64,000 nt of DNA from Granulicella sp. S190 (lineage in GTDB: Bacteria > Acidobacteriota > Terriglobia > Terriglobales > Acidobacteriaceae). The notes under the pieces are model-generated. The model was not told the origin of the DNA. It ran no database searches and worked only from the letters and a program-made list of their open reading frames with translations. Shown here piece after piece: positions 22,888 to 31,667 of the stretch. The translations under genes and the position numbers were made by a program. The stretch's first letter is position 1, and the number at the start of each line of letters is the position of its first letter. The DNA is taken from the NCBI RefSeq assembly GCF_009766095.1, contig NZ_LMUD01000039.1, forward strand, positions 259,962 through 323,961, given 5' to 3'.

Positions 22888-24351
22888 TTGCTCAATCGAT
22901 TTAGCCGCCGCACCTTTGCCCGCCTTCTTGGCTCCGCAGCACTCGCCCCCACCGCACTCTCCGTTCTGCCCGAGGCTGCTCTTGGCGAGACTGTCGCGAC
23001 CGCGCCCATTGCGCGATCTTTTCCTCAAGGCTTCCTCTGGGGCTCTGCCACCGCGTCTTATCAGGTAGAAGGCGCAGTCAACGAAGATGGCCGAGGGCCC
23101 TCGATCTGGGACACCTTCTCGCACACTCCAGGCAAGATAAAAAATAACGACACCGGCGACGTCGCCGATGATCACTACCACCGCTATAAAGAAGATGTGC
23201 AGTTGATGAAGGCGCTGGGTCTCAAGACCTATCGCTTCTCCGTCGCATGGCCCCGCGTCTTCCCACAGGGCACTGGTACACCCAACCCCAAGGGTCTCGA
23301 CTTCTACCACCGGCTCGTCGATGAGCTTCTTGCCGCGAACATTCAGCCCTACTGCACTCTCTTCCACTGGGATCTTCCGCAGGCGCTCGAAGACAAGGGC
23401 GGCTGGCAGTCGCGCGATACCTCGGAGGCCTTCGCCAACTATGCAGGCTACGTCGCCGAGCACCTCTCCGATCGCGTCAAGCACTTCATGACCCTCAACG
23501 AGATGAGCTCCTTCGTCGATATCGGCTACAAGGATGGCCGCCACGCTCCCGGGCTCAAGCTGCCGCCTGCGGGCGTCAATCAGGTTCGTCATCACGCTGT
23601 GCTCGCCCACGGCCTCGGCGTACAGGCGATTCGCGCGCATGCGAAGCCCGGCACCAAGGTCGGCCTTGCGGAGAATGCAAGAGCGGCCGTGCCCATCATC
23701 GAAACCCCCGAGCACATCGCCGCCGCTGCAAAGGCGATGCGCCAGATCAACGCCGGCTATCTCACCGTCGTCATGGAGGGCCGCTACACCGACGCCTACC
23801 TCGCCCACGCCGGAGCCGACGCGCCGAAGTTTACCGACGCCGACATGAAGGCCATCGGCACGCCGCTCGACTTCGTCGGGCTGAACATCTACACCCCCAC
23901 CTACGTTCGTGCCGACGACTCCCACGGCGGCTTCGCCCTCGTCCCACCACCTGCGTCCTATCCGCACATGATGAGCCCCTGGCTGCACGTCGGCCCTGAG
24001 GCTCTCTACTGGGGGCCGAAGCTCGCCGCGCAGCTCTGGAACATCAAGGAGATCTACATCACCGAGAATGGAGCATCCTCGACTGACATCCTCGCCCCGG
24101 ATGGAAACGTCTACGACTCCGACCGCGTGATGTACCTGCGCAACTACCTCACGCAGCTGCACCGCGCCGTCTCCGAGGGCGTTCCCGTGCGCGGCTACTT
24201 CCTCTGGAGCCTGATGGACAACTACGAGTGGGCCGACGGCTACGCCTACCGCTTCGGCATCCACTACGTCGACTTCGCCACCCAGAAGCGCACCCCGAAG
24301 ATGAGCGCGCACTTCTACAAAGAAGTCATCGCACGCAATGGGTTGGCCTAA
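22888..24351 (+). CDS. GH1 beta-glucosidase, probably Tat-exported
   Basis: Retaining beta-glycosidase, likely on cellobiose-type or other beta-glucosides. The TTG at 22888 follows GAGAGG by a normal distance; a TTG at 22867 is the alternative. The N-terminus MLNRFSRRTFARLLGSAALA is a twin-arginine signal. Core motifs: FLWGSATASYQVEGA, YRFSVAWPRVFPQG, acid/base Glu in TLNEM (family usually TLNEP), nucleophile Glu in YITENGAS, and WSLMDNYEWADGY near the end. About 487 residues. No neighbouring transporter, so it probably acts in the periplasm. Confidence 0.93.
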   Translation: MLNRFSRRTFARLLGSAALAPTALSVLPEAALGETVATAPIARSFPQGFLWGSATASYQVEGAVNEDGRGPSIWDTFSHTPGKIKNNDTGDVADDHYHRYKEDVQLMKALGLKTYRFSVAWPRVFPQGTGTPNPKGLDFYHRLVDELLAANIQPYCTLFHWDLPQALEDKGGWQSRDTSEAFANYAGYVAEHLSDRVKHFMTLNEMSSFVDIGYKDGRHAPGLKLPPAGVNQVRHHAVLAHGLGVQAIRAHAKPGTKVGLAENARAAVPIIETPEHIAAAAKAMRQINAGYLTVVMEGRYTDAYLAHAGADAPKFTDADMKAIGTPLDFVGLNIYTPTYVRADDSHGGFALVPPPASYPHMMSPWLHVGPEALYWGPKLAAQLWNIKEIYITENGASSTDILAPDGNVYDSDRVMYLRNYLTQLHRAVSEGVPVRGYFLWSLMDNYEWADGYAYRFGIHYVDFATQKRTPKMSAHFYKEVIARNGLA

Positions 24352-24430
24352 GTCACTCCGTGGGTGTACCGGTTATGCCTCCCGATGCTCGCAAGATATT
24401 TCACCGCGACCATCGGGAGCGCCAACCGGA

Positions 24431-24478
24431 AGGGTATAAAAGTCACGAAGTGACCGCCGCCCGCGCAGGGCGAGTTTA
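24431..24478. repeat. dispersed palindromic repeat, copy 1
   Basis: GGTATAAAAGTCACGAAGTG continues into ACCGCCGCCCGCGCAGGGCG. It holds two small palindromes: GTCAC-GAA-GTGAC at 24442-24454 and CGCCC-GCGCA-GGGCG after it. Related copies lie at about 31.5, 41.6 and 48.2 kb, all in gaps after genes. Confidence 0.8.
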
Positions 24479-24531
24479 CAGTCTGCAAAGCATCTTTCTG
24501 CGCTATCCTCTTTGTCGTCGGGAGGTTTCTC

Positions 24532-25278
24532 ATGCGCCGCTTCTGTTCCTACCCTGCTGTACTCTTCCTCTTCGCCACGCTATGCTCCGCGCAGAATCAA
24601 CAGCAGATGCCCCGCGACTATCGCGGCGTCCAGACGCTCGTTCCCGGCATCTTCGTCACTCCCGTCCCCAATGCTCCCTTCAGCGCCACAGTCGAAATCC
24701 TCTCGCACGAGACTCTACCGGACGGCAGCGAAAACGTGCGCACCACCAAGGCTCACATCGCACGCGCATCATCAGGACGCATCTATAACGAGCGCCGCCA
24801 GCTCGTTCCCACCGGTTTCAAAGGCGAGCCGGCGCTTCTCTCCGCACACATCTACGATCCATCCAGCCGTCTCAATATCTTCTACAACCCGTTCCAACGC
24901 ATCGCTCGCGAGAGCATCTTCAACGGGCCACCCGCTGCACCGCTTAACACGACCCCTGCTCGCACCCCCGCGAACAATCCTTACTTCAAGCAGGAAGACA
25001 TCGGCACCCAGCCACTCGACGGTCTCACTCTGACCGGCATTCGCAAAACCCACATTATTCCCGCTGCAATGAGCAGCACCGGCAAAGACATCGCCATCGT
25101 CGATGAGTACTGGTACTCACCCGACCTCTCCATCTACATGATCATCAAACACAACGACCCACGCACCGGCGAGCAGCTCGTCGCCGTCTCCGATGTGGAA
25201 CGCCACGAACCCGCCGCGTCCGTCTTTGCAGTGCCCGCCAACTTCAAGATCATCGATGAAAATCCGCCTGAGCAATAA
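24532..25278 (+). CDS. predicted secreted protein, unknown
   Basis: 248 residues; strong ribosome site GGGAGG before the ATG. The signal peptide MRRFCSYPAVLFLFATLCSAQ has a likely cut after CSAQ. The mature part contains TPVPNAPFSATVEI, then DIGTQPLDGLTLTG and DEYWYSPDLSIYMIIKHNDPRTGEQ. I have a general impression that such proteins recur in Acidobacteriota, but no function is known to me. It ends just before a strong hairpin. Confidence 0.8.
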   Translation: MRRFCSYPAVLFLFATLCSAQNQQQMPRDYRGVQTLVPGIFVTPVPNAPFSATVEILSHETLPDGSENVRTTKAHIARASSGRIYNERRQLVPTGFKGEPALLSAHIYDPSSRLNIFYNPFQRIARESIFNGPPAAPLNTTPARTPANNPYFKQEDIGTQPLDGLTLTGIRKTHIIPAAMSSTGKDIAIVDEYWYSPDLSIYMIIKHNDPRTGEQLVAVSDVERHEPAASVFAVPANFKIIDENPPEQ

Positions 25279-25336
25279 CGATCCGTCGACGGTCTTGCCT
25301 GAAGAACGGCCCTCTCAAGGTACTTCTCACAAAGCG

Positions 25337-25372
25337 AAAAGGGGATGCTCCATAAAAGAGCATCCCCCTTTT
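25337..25372. terminator. bidirectional intrinsic terminator
   Basis: AAAAGGGGATGCTC pairs with GAGCATCCCCCTTTT, allowing one bulged C. T-tracts flank it in both directions, and it lies between convergent genes. Confidence 0.88.
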
Positions 25373-25388
25373 CATTACAACTTCCAGC

Positions 25389-27089
25389 CTACTGAACAGT
25401 GAGAGTGATGTTCGCTGTCTGGGTGATGCCGGCAGAGGTAGCAGTGATGGTGACCTGCTGCGTTCCCGTCGGAGTTGAGGGTGGAGGAGGGGGATTCGTT
25501 GAGGTTGCTGGCTGCGAGGGAGACGACGAGCACCCTACCACCAGGGTGGCAACAGTGAAAGAGAGAAGGACCACGCCCAACAGGCGCAGCGGGTTTTTTC
25601 CGTTCGCGTTGCGTCTCCAGGAGAACGCAAGGATCGAACCGAAGGGAAGCAGGAGAGCCGTTGCAATCGCAGCCTCTCCGTTATGCCAGAACGAGTGAGG
25701 CTGACGATTCGCCGCGCTGCCTGTCGTCTGGATCGTGACGTTCTCTGTGCTGACTGCAGTCGCCGAGACCGCGAGTGACGGCGAAGGGAACGTGCACGTC
25801 ACGCCTACCGGACCACTGCAGGAGAGCGCCACATTGCCTGTAAACCCATTGGTTGGGACCACGCTAAGGGTTGCTGTTGCACTGGAACCATCCGTGACCG
25901 TTGTAGCCGAGGTCGATGCACTGAATCCAAAGGTGGCAGAAGAGGTAGAAGTGGCAGAGGCAATCGAACCAACCAGGCCATGAGCTGCACCTGTGAGCCC
26001 AGCGGCGAAGAATAAGGTGTTAGGATCGCCCGCACCCGCAGGCGTGGCGTTGCTCTGACCGAAGACGATCTCCCACAGGTCCAGATTCGCCACTGCCTTA
26101 CCGGTGGAGTCGGTGATCTGGCCGAGGAAGGCATACGTGGTCGGGTTGTAGGCATTGATGATGCCATCGCCGAAGTTACCCACCAACAGGTCGCCGCCAA
26201 ACACGCCGAAGCCGCTCGGTGCCACGGCCACGCCCCAGGGAGCATTCAGGTTGCCACCGTTCACCGCCGTCGCAACGAAGTTCCCGTTGAGGTCGAAGAT
26301 GTCGAGGATGCCGGCGCCAGCCTGTACTGTCTGCTTGAACTCCGTCACACCGTTCGTCGTGGTCGTGGAGCGCAGGGCGTAGGCTACGTAGACCTGATCG
26401 CCAATCACGTGAACAGAGAAGGGCGAATAGTTCGCCGGAAGCTTGGGATCGGTAAAGTTGCCCGAGAGCTTCGCGGGCTGGAAGCTGGTGTTGTAGACCT
26501 CAATATCGCTGGCCTGACCGAAGTTCGCCGCGAGCAGGAAGGTACCGGTTGAGTTATTTAGTAGCGCCATTCCTGTGTACGACGCGTTGGTCGCGCTGTT
26601 ATTGATCACAATCTGGGCGGTGCTGTCATTCATTCCGAGAACGGCGTTCCAGCCGGCGATAGCACCGTCATGCGTCGCGAAGAGAAACGTCGGGGGAGCA
26701 CCGATCGGCAGGGTGAATCCCTTTGCCGTAGCGGCAAAGACAACTTCAGTTGGCTGCCCGGGACCACTACCCGTGGCAGCGGGAATGTTGACATCGAACT
26801 TCTCGGCGCCCGTAGCAGCGGACACAATCTCGAAACCGGTCTTCTCACCGCTGATCCAGAACGCAGCTCCGCCAGCAGAGAGGCCCCACGGATTGATCAG
26901 GTTCGGATCGGTAGTTGTGGCCGTTACGGAGCCGTCAGAGATAATGTTCGTGACTCGATAGCTATTGCCGGTCTGTGCCGATGCGCTCGCACAGAGTGAA
27001 GCACCTCCAAGCAAAACCGCCAAAAGAGCTTTGCTTCGCCCCTTCATCCCTTTAGAAGACGATCCCTGAGCTGGAGCTTCCTTGCTCAT
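25389..27089 (-). CDS. TIGR03118-like secreted beta-propeller protein with C-terminal Ig-like part
   Basis: Starting at MSKEAPAQGSSSKG, 566 residues; the frame is open further (an ATG at 27182 follows GGAGA), so the start is uncertain. A signal peptide around ALLAVLLGGASLCASASAQ is followed by a region of about 300 residues matching the TIGR03118 pattern (NLINPWGLSAGG, GPPTFLFATHDGAIAGWN-type segment, APWGVAVAP, GDLLVGNFGDGIINAY). Next come a Thr/Ser-rich Ig-like region (VTLSCSG-type), a hydrophobic helix (ATALLLPFGSILAFSW), a second helix ending CSSSPSQP, and a Thr-rich tail. Probably extracytoplasmic; function unknown. Confidence 0.8.
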   Translation of the reverse strand: MSKEAPAQGSSSKGMKGRSKALLAVLLGGASLCASASAQTGNSYRVTNIISDGSVTATTTDPNLINPWGLSAGGAAFWISGEKTGFEIVSAATGAEKFDVNIPAATGSGPGQPTEVVFAATAKGFTLPIGAPPTFLFATHDGAIAGWNAVLGMNDSTAQIVINNSATNASYTGMALLNNSTGTFLLAANFGQASDIEVYNTSFQPAKLSGNFTDPKLPANYSPFSVHVIGDQVYVAYALRSTTTTNGVTEFKQTVQAGAGILDIFDLNGNFVATAVNGGNLNAPWGVAVAPSGFGVFGGDLLVGNFGDGIINAYNPTTYAFLGQITDSTGKAVANLDLWEIVFGQSNATPAGAGDPNTLFFAAGLTGAAHGLVGSIASATSTSSATFGFSASTSATTVTDGSSATATLSVVPTNGFTGNVALSCSGPVGVTCTFPSPSLAVSATAVSTENVTIQTTGSAANRQPHSFWHNGEAAIATALLLPFGSILAFSWRRNANGKNPLRLLGVVLLSFTVATLVVGCSSSPSQPATSTNPPPPPSTPTGTQQVTITATSAGITQTANITLTVQ

Positions 27090-27441
27090 ACTGCTGTCGA
27101 AAGATCTGTGCTCTAAGGTGCAAACTGAACGTGTCTGGTTTTTTCGTTCCACTGGACCTGATACTTCATTGCGATTCATTGATAAAAAGTTCTCCTGTGC
27201 TTTGGTTCTGCATGAGAAACCCGCAGGGCGATTATTTATTCCGCGTTTGGTCTCTTTTTCAACCACCTCCTCCACCAATGGCCTCAGTCGAAGACGTGGT
27301 CGTGAGGTCTAACGGTCGGCAGGAATCAAACCGGTCGGACGACGCAACCTGCTGTGCGTATCCGCGGCATAAAGAGAGCGGACACCTCGCGAAGGCGCAA
27401 AGATCCTCGCGATCGGCGCAAAGTTGGTAGAATAGAAGTCT
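27090..27441. other. 352-base divergent intergenic region
   Basis: Lies between the divergent TIGR03118-like gene and rimO. It contains AGGAGA near an ATG at 27182 on the minus strand that could be the true upstream start of the minus gene. I see no RNA gene or clear promoter hexamers. Confidence 0.4.
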
Positions 27442-29244
27442 GTGACTCCACCCGCAATTCTCGATGATGTAAGCCTCGAATCTCCTGCCAGGACACGTCC
27501 CAAGGTAGGCTTCGTCTCTCTCGGCTGCCCCAAAAACCTCGTCGACTCCGAGGTAATGATGGGCTTGCTCCACCACAACGGAGCCGAGCTCACGCCTCGC
27601 GCTGAAGACGCCGAGATCATCGTCATCAACACCTGCAGCTTCATCGACTCCGCCAAGCAGGAGTCGGTCAATACCATCCTTGAGATGGTGCAGCATAAGC
27701 GTCAGTTCGGTGGCAAGGCCCAGCGCATCGTCGTCGCTGGCTGCCTCGTCGAACGCTATCGCGACGAGATCCAGAAGAACATCCCCGAGGTAGACGCTGT
27801 CGTAGGCACAGGCGAACTCGAGGCAATCCTCGCCGCCGCAGGCCTCACCCCCACCGGCCACGCCCAAACCAACTCGCCCTTCAACATCCTCCCGCAAGGC
27901 ACGCCGGAAGCGACCATCCACACCCACGCCATCAGCATGTCCCAGACCGACGGCGAAGTCGCACAACTTGAATCGATCAGCATACAGCAGACCGGTCCGA
28001 ATCTGATAGACCGCGCCCCCAGTGCCGTCAGCCAGCACTCGCGCCCACTCGCTGACCCCGAACACGACCGCGAGATCGCCCCCCAACTCCGCATCGTGCA
28101 ATCGCTCGCCGAGACCGGCACCACCCACGGCGACGAGCCACTGAACCACGCTGGTGACCACATCGCGCACCTCCCTGTCGGCATCGACGCAGGCAACACC
28201 TCGCGCGCCGAAGGCGACCTCCGCCAGCAACAGGGCCGCTTCTCCCGCGAGTCATGGGACGGAGCCACCGCCGCGCTCCCCGAGTACCTCTACAACGACG
28301 CGACCCCGCGCATCCTCACCACGCCGCGCGCCTCAGCCTACATCAAGATCGCAGAGGGCTGCGACCACCCTTGCAGCTTCTGCATCATCCCGCAGCTTCG
28401 CGGCAAGTTCCGCTCGCGCCGCATGTCGTCGATCATCGCCGAGGCCGAAAACCTCATCAAGCAGGGCGTCCGCGAGATCACCCTCATCGGCCAGGACACC
28501 ACCTGCTACGGCGAAGACCTCGGCTTCACCGACGGTCTCGCCACCCTGCTCGACGCGCTCGCCGTCCTTCCCGGTCTGCGCTGGCTGCGCTTCCTCTACA
28601 CCTACCCCAACAAGGTCACCACGCGCCTGCTCGAGACCATGGCGAAGCACGACACCATCTCGAAGTATCTCGACGTCCCACTGCAGCACGCCAGCGCCAG
28701 CGTCCTCAAGACCATGAAGCGCGGCGGCAACGCGCAGATCTTCCTCGACCTCATCGCCAAGGCCCGCCGCATCGTTCCCGGCATAGTCATCCGGACGTCA
28801 TTCATTGTGGGGTTCCCCGGCGAGACCGAAGCCGACTACAAAGAACTCGAGGCCTTCGTCACCGCCGCGAAGATCGACTGGCTCGGCGTCTTCACTTATT
28901 CCGACGAAGAGGGTGCGAAGGCCTTCGAACTGGCTGACGATCTCAAGGTTCCCAACCGCACCATCCAGGCTCGCCGCCGCAAGCTCATGAAGCTGCAGCA
29001 AAAGATCAGCACCAAATCCAAAGCCGAGTGGGTGGGTCGCGAGATCGACCTCCTCGTCGAAGGCGAGTCCGAAGAGACCGAACTCCTCTGGGAGGGCCGC
29101 ACCTCGCTGCACGCCCCAGAGATCGACGGCAAGGTCTTCATCAACGACTTCGGCCCGCACGAAACTCTGGTCCCCGGCACCTTCTACCGCGCCGAGATCA
29201 CCGAATCCCACGACTACGACGTAGTAGCCCGCATCCTCGACTAG
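27442..29244 (+). CDS. rimO: ribosomal protein S12 methylthiotransferase with long insert
   Basis: Adds a methylthio group to an aspartate of ribosomal protein S12. GTG start. The UPF0004 domain is first: VSLGCPKNLVDSEVMMGLL, INTCSFID, AGCLVERY, giving three cluster cysteines. The radical SAM motif is in EGCDHPCSFCIIP near residue 306-318, then a TRAM-like C-terminus. RimO usually has about 440 residues; this has 600. The excess lies between residues ~136 and ~278 (27847-28275), where a Gln/His/Pro-rich, low-complexity segment precedes LPEYLYNDATPRIL. The frame is intact and flanks are normal, so this is an insertion, not an error. Confidence 0.96.
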   Translation: MTPPAILDDVSLESPARTRPKVGFVSLGCPKNLVDSEVMMGLLHHNGAELTPRAEDAEIIVINTCSFIDSAKQESVNTILEMVQHKRQFGGKAQRIVVAGCLVERYRDEIQKNIPEVDAVVGTGELEAILAAAGLTPTGHAQTNSPFNILPQGTPEATIHTHAISMSQTDGEVAQLESISIQQTGPNLIDRAPSAVSQHSRPLADPEHDREIAPQLRIVQSLAETGTTHGDEPLNHAGDHIAHLPVGIDAGNTSRAEGDLRQQQGRFSRESWDGATAALPEYLYNDATPRILTTPRASAYIKIAEGCDHPCSFCIIPQLRGKFRSRRMSSIIAEAENLIKQGVREITLIGQDTTCYGEDLGFTDGLATLLDALAVLPGLRWLRFLYTYPNKVTTRLLETMAKHDTISKYLDVPLQHASASVLKTMKRGGNAQIFLDLIAKARRIVPGIVIRTSFIVGFPGETEADYKELEAFVTAAKIDWLGVFTYSDEEGAKAFELADDLKVPNRTIQARRRKLMKLQQKISTKSKAEWVGREIDLLVEGESEETELLWEGRTSLHAPEIDGKVFINDFGPHETLVPGTFYRAEITESHDYDVVARILD

Positions 29245-30623
29245 CGCGCCAACTCAGCGTTGCCGGCAACTGGAGTCGCAATCGGCTTGATCTCTCCTGC
29301 CGGCGACGCAAGTGTCAACGCAACAATTCTGTCGCTGGCATCCGCACTTCCGTTCAACGTAATCTCCACCGAATCCCCAACTTGTTTACAAGCAACACTT
29401 CCTCCCGTGAGGCTTGCGCAACTCAAGATCCTGGCCGGAAGAGCAGGCAGCGAAAGCGTCCTCTCTGAGGCATTGAGAACATGCAGATAGATCGTCTTGT
29501 CACGATAGGTTGAGACACCAAAGTCACCTGGCAGATACGGGCCGCCCCGTGTGGCATAGATACTTTGCCCGTTCCTCCTCAACCAATCACCAACCTCGCG
29601 AAGACGCTCGACCTGTTCCGGCACAATCTGTCCATCGGGACGAGGTCCCACATTCAACAGCAAATTCCCATCGCGCCCGACGGCTCCAACTAAAAGGCGG
29701 ATGACATCGTTCAACGACTTAATCTTCGCGTTCGGCAGATAGCCCCACGCCCCGGTAGTCAATGTCGTGCACAACTCCCAGGGATGCACACCGTCGAAGT
29801 TCCCCATCGCACCATCACCTTCGCGCGAAAGAAAATCCGCTGGGGCGTCCGTACGATCGTTGGTGAGGATCGATGGCTGAAGCTTTCTTAGATTGCCCAG
29901 AGCCTCGTCGTCCTTCCACGTAAAAGCGCCAGCATAATGCTTGTCCTTTGGTCTCTCATGCCATCCATCCTTGTAAGTAACACCATTGAACCCAAGCCAA
30001 TCAACACCACCGCCGTCAAACCAGAGGATATCGATCTTGCCATAGTGCGAAGCCAGTTCATTAAGTTGGCGATGATACTGCTCGCGCATCTTCACCGCAT
30101 TCGCCTGATAGAGGTCGGGAAAGAAGAACCCTGGGTATCGCCAGTCGAGGGGCGAATAATAAAAGCCAATGTGCAGCCCGGCTTTGCGCACTGCCGTAAC
30201 GTACTCGGCAACCAAGTCGCGATGAGCCGCTGACTTCATCGCCGTAAAATCGCTCTCCGTATCGTCGAACAAAGCAAAGCCGTCATGGTGACGCGTCGTA
30301 AGGACGGTGTATTTCATGCCGGCTCTTTTAGCGATAGCCGCCCACGCATCAGGATCGAACTTATCTGGATGAAACTGAGCCGCCAGTTTGGCATACTCGT
30401 TCACCGGAATCTGTTCCTTCCATTGCACCCATTCGCCGCGACCGGGTATGGAATAGACACCCCAATGCAGAAACAGACCAAACTTGGCATCGCGCCACCA
30501 CGCAATCCGCGAAGCTGCCGCCTCGTCAGAGATCGTCGACTGCTGTTGAGCCACGGCAGACGTCACACCTACGACAAGAAGTACTGTCACTAGAAACCAT
30601 GCGCTCGCCGCATTCTTTTTCAT
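29241..30623 (-). CDS. GH29 alpha-L-fucosidase, secreted
   Basis: Retaining exo-fucosidase acting on fucosylated glycans. The start at MKKNAASAWFLV gives 460 residues and a signal peptide ending VAQQ; the longer open frame upstream is not family-like. GH29 core: WWRDAKFGLFLHWGVYSIPG, YTVLTTRHHDGFALFD, GFYYSPLDWRYP, nucleophile Asp in DILWFDGG, and LLVGAVGRDGNLLLNVGPRPDG. The C-terminus looks like a beta-sandwich. The TAG stop overlaps the rimO TAG on the opposite strand (CTAG at 29241-29244). Confidence 0.93.
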   Translation of the reverse strand: MKKNAASAWFLVTVLLVVGVTSAVAQQQSTISDEAAASRIAWWRDAKFGLFLHWGVYSIPGRGEWVQWKEQIPVNEYAKLAAQFHPDKFDPDAWAAIAKRAGMKYTVLTTRHHDGFALFDDTESDFTAMKSAAHRDLVAEYVTAVRKAGLHIGFYYSPLDWRYPGFFFPDLYQANAVKMREQYHRQLNELASHYGKIDILWFDGGGVDWLGFNGVTYKDGWHERPKDKHYAGAFTWKDDEALGNLRKLQPSILTNDRTDAPADFLSREGDGAMGNFDGVHPWELCTTLTTGAWGYLPNAKIKSLNDVIRLLVGAVGRDGNLLLNVGPRPDGQIVPEQVERLREVGDWLRRNGQSIYATRGGPYLPGDFGVSTYRDKTIYLHVLNASERTLSLPALPARILSCASLTGGSVACKQVGDSVEITLNGSADASDRIVALTLASPAGEIKPIATPVAGNAELAR

Positions 30624-30777
30624 TTGTTCCGTTTTACACCCGCAGCAAGCGGACCCATCAAAACTTTCCCGCGTTCCCATCGCCAGCCCGCTCTCCTCTG
30701 CGATAAACGGAGCCACACTGCTTGCCAAAGGCGGTCGGCTGCGTTCGATTGCGTAAGAATTTACAATCATTAACGTT

Positions 30778-30993
30778 ATGTCAAAGATCCTCCGCTGCCC
30801 CACCTGCCGCAACATCGTCCTCGCCTCCAACGAAGACCTTCCCTTCTGCTCCGATCGTTGCCGCCGCATCGACCTCGGCAAGTGGGCCAGCGGCGACTAC
30901 AAGATCTCTTCGCCCATTCAGGACCCCGACCTCCTCGAAGAGCTCGCCCGCTCCACCAAGCACTCCCGCCAGAACGACGACGACGGAAACTAG
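30778..30993 (+). CDS. yacG: DNA gyrase inhibitor YacG, zinc protein
   Basis: 71 residues. Zinc ligands as in the family: CPTCRN near residue 8 and CSDRCRRIDLGKWASGDYKI around 28-47. YacG binds GyrB and inhibits gyrase in E. coli. The C-terminus is acidic and polar. Its stop codon overlaps the GTG of pgpA by one base, so the two are coupled. Confidence 0.93.
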   Translation: MSKILRCPTCRNIVLASNEDLPFCSDRCRRIDLGKWASGDYKISSPIQDPDLLEELARSTKHSRQNDDDGN

Positions 30994-31502
30994 TGGCCAA
31001 CTCCACCATCCAGATCCATCCCCCCTCAGAAAAAAAGACCCTCTGGGCGTGGCTCGTCGGAACATTCTTCGGCGCGGGCCTGTTGAAGCCCGGCCCCGGG
31101 ACCTACGGCAGCATCTCCTCCGTACTGCTCTGGTACGCGGCAGCGCATCTCCTGCACCCGGCCCCCGTCGCGCTTGCCATCGGCACCACCATCGCTGCGA
31201 TCCTCGCCACGCTCATCGGCATCCCCGCCGCCACCATCGTCGCTCGCGAGTCCGGCCGCGAAGATCCCGGCCATGTCGTTATCGACGAGGTCGCCGGCCA
31301 GCTCATCGCTCTCATCGCCATCCCCGCCGACTGGCAGCACGCCGCGCTCTCGCTGCTTCTCTTCCGCCTCTTCGATATCCTCAAGCCGCCTCCCATCCGC
31401 CAGCTCGAGCGCCTTCACGGAGGCACCGGCATCATGCTCGACGATGTAGGCGCGGGCCTCTTCGCACTCGCCATCGCGCAACTCATCCATCTCCGCTTCT
31501 AA
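30993..31502 (+). CDS. pgpA: phosphatidylglycerophosphatase A
   Basis: Dephosphorylates phosphatidylglycerophosphate in phosphatidylglycerol synthesis at the membrane. GTG start overlapping the yacG stop; 169 residues. Family motifs: GTFFGAGLLKPGPGTYGS, then DPGHVVIDEVAGQLIAL with the acidic active-site residues, and LLLFRLFDILKPPPI...GTGIMLDDVGAGL. Several hydrophobic helices. Confidence 0.94.
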   Translation: MANSTIQIHPPSEKKTLWAWLVGTFFGAGLLKPGPGTYGSISSVLLWYAAAHLLHPAPVALAIGTTIAAILATLIGIPAATIVARESGREDPGHVVIDEVAGQLIALIAIPADWQHAALSLLLFRLFDILKPPPIRQLERLHGGTGIMLDDVGAGLFALAIAQLIHLRF

Positions 31503-31513
31503 ACGCCCACTAC

Positions 31514-31626
31514 ACGTGGTGCGGTCACTTCGTGACTTGTATACCCCTTCGGTTGGCGCTTCGGGCCTTGGCGAAGCCGATATATAAGTCACGAAGTGAC
31601 CGCCGCCCGCGCAGGGCGAACTTCAC
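31514..31626. repeat. dispersed palindromic repeat, copy 2 (inverted pair)
   Basis: GGTCACTTCGTGACTTGTAT (from 31523) is an inverted partner of ATAAGTCACGAAGTGACC ending near 31601, followed by CGCCGCCCGCGCAGGGCG as in copy 1. The two arms could form a long imperfect hairpin after pgpA. Confidence 0.8.
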
Positions 31627-31667
31627 AAGTTGCGCTCCCCTCTGCAGCCGTCTACGCTAAGTCAGCC

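Noticed and set aside
22855..24312. 485-codon frame antisense to the GH1 gene
   Set aside because: Composition shadow; GH1 catalytic motifs lie on the + strand.
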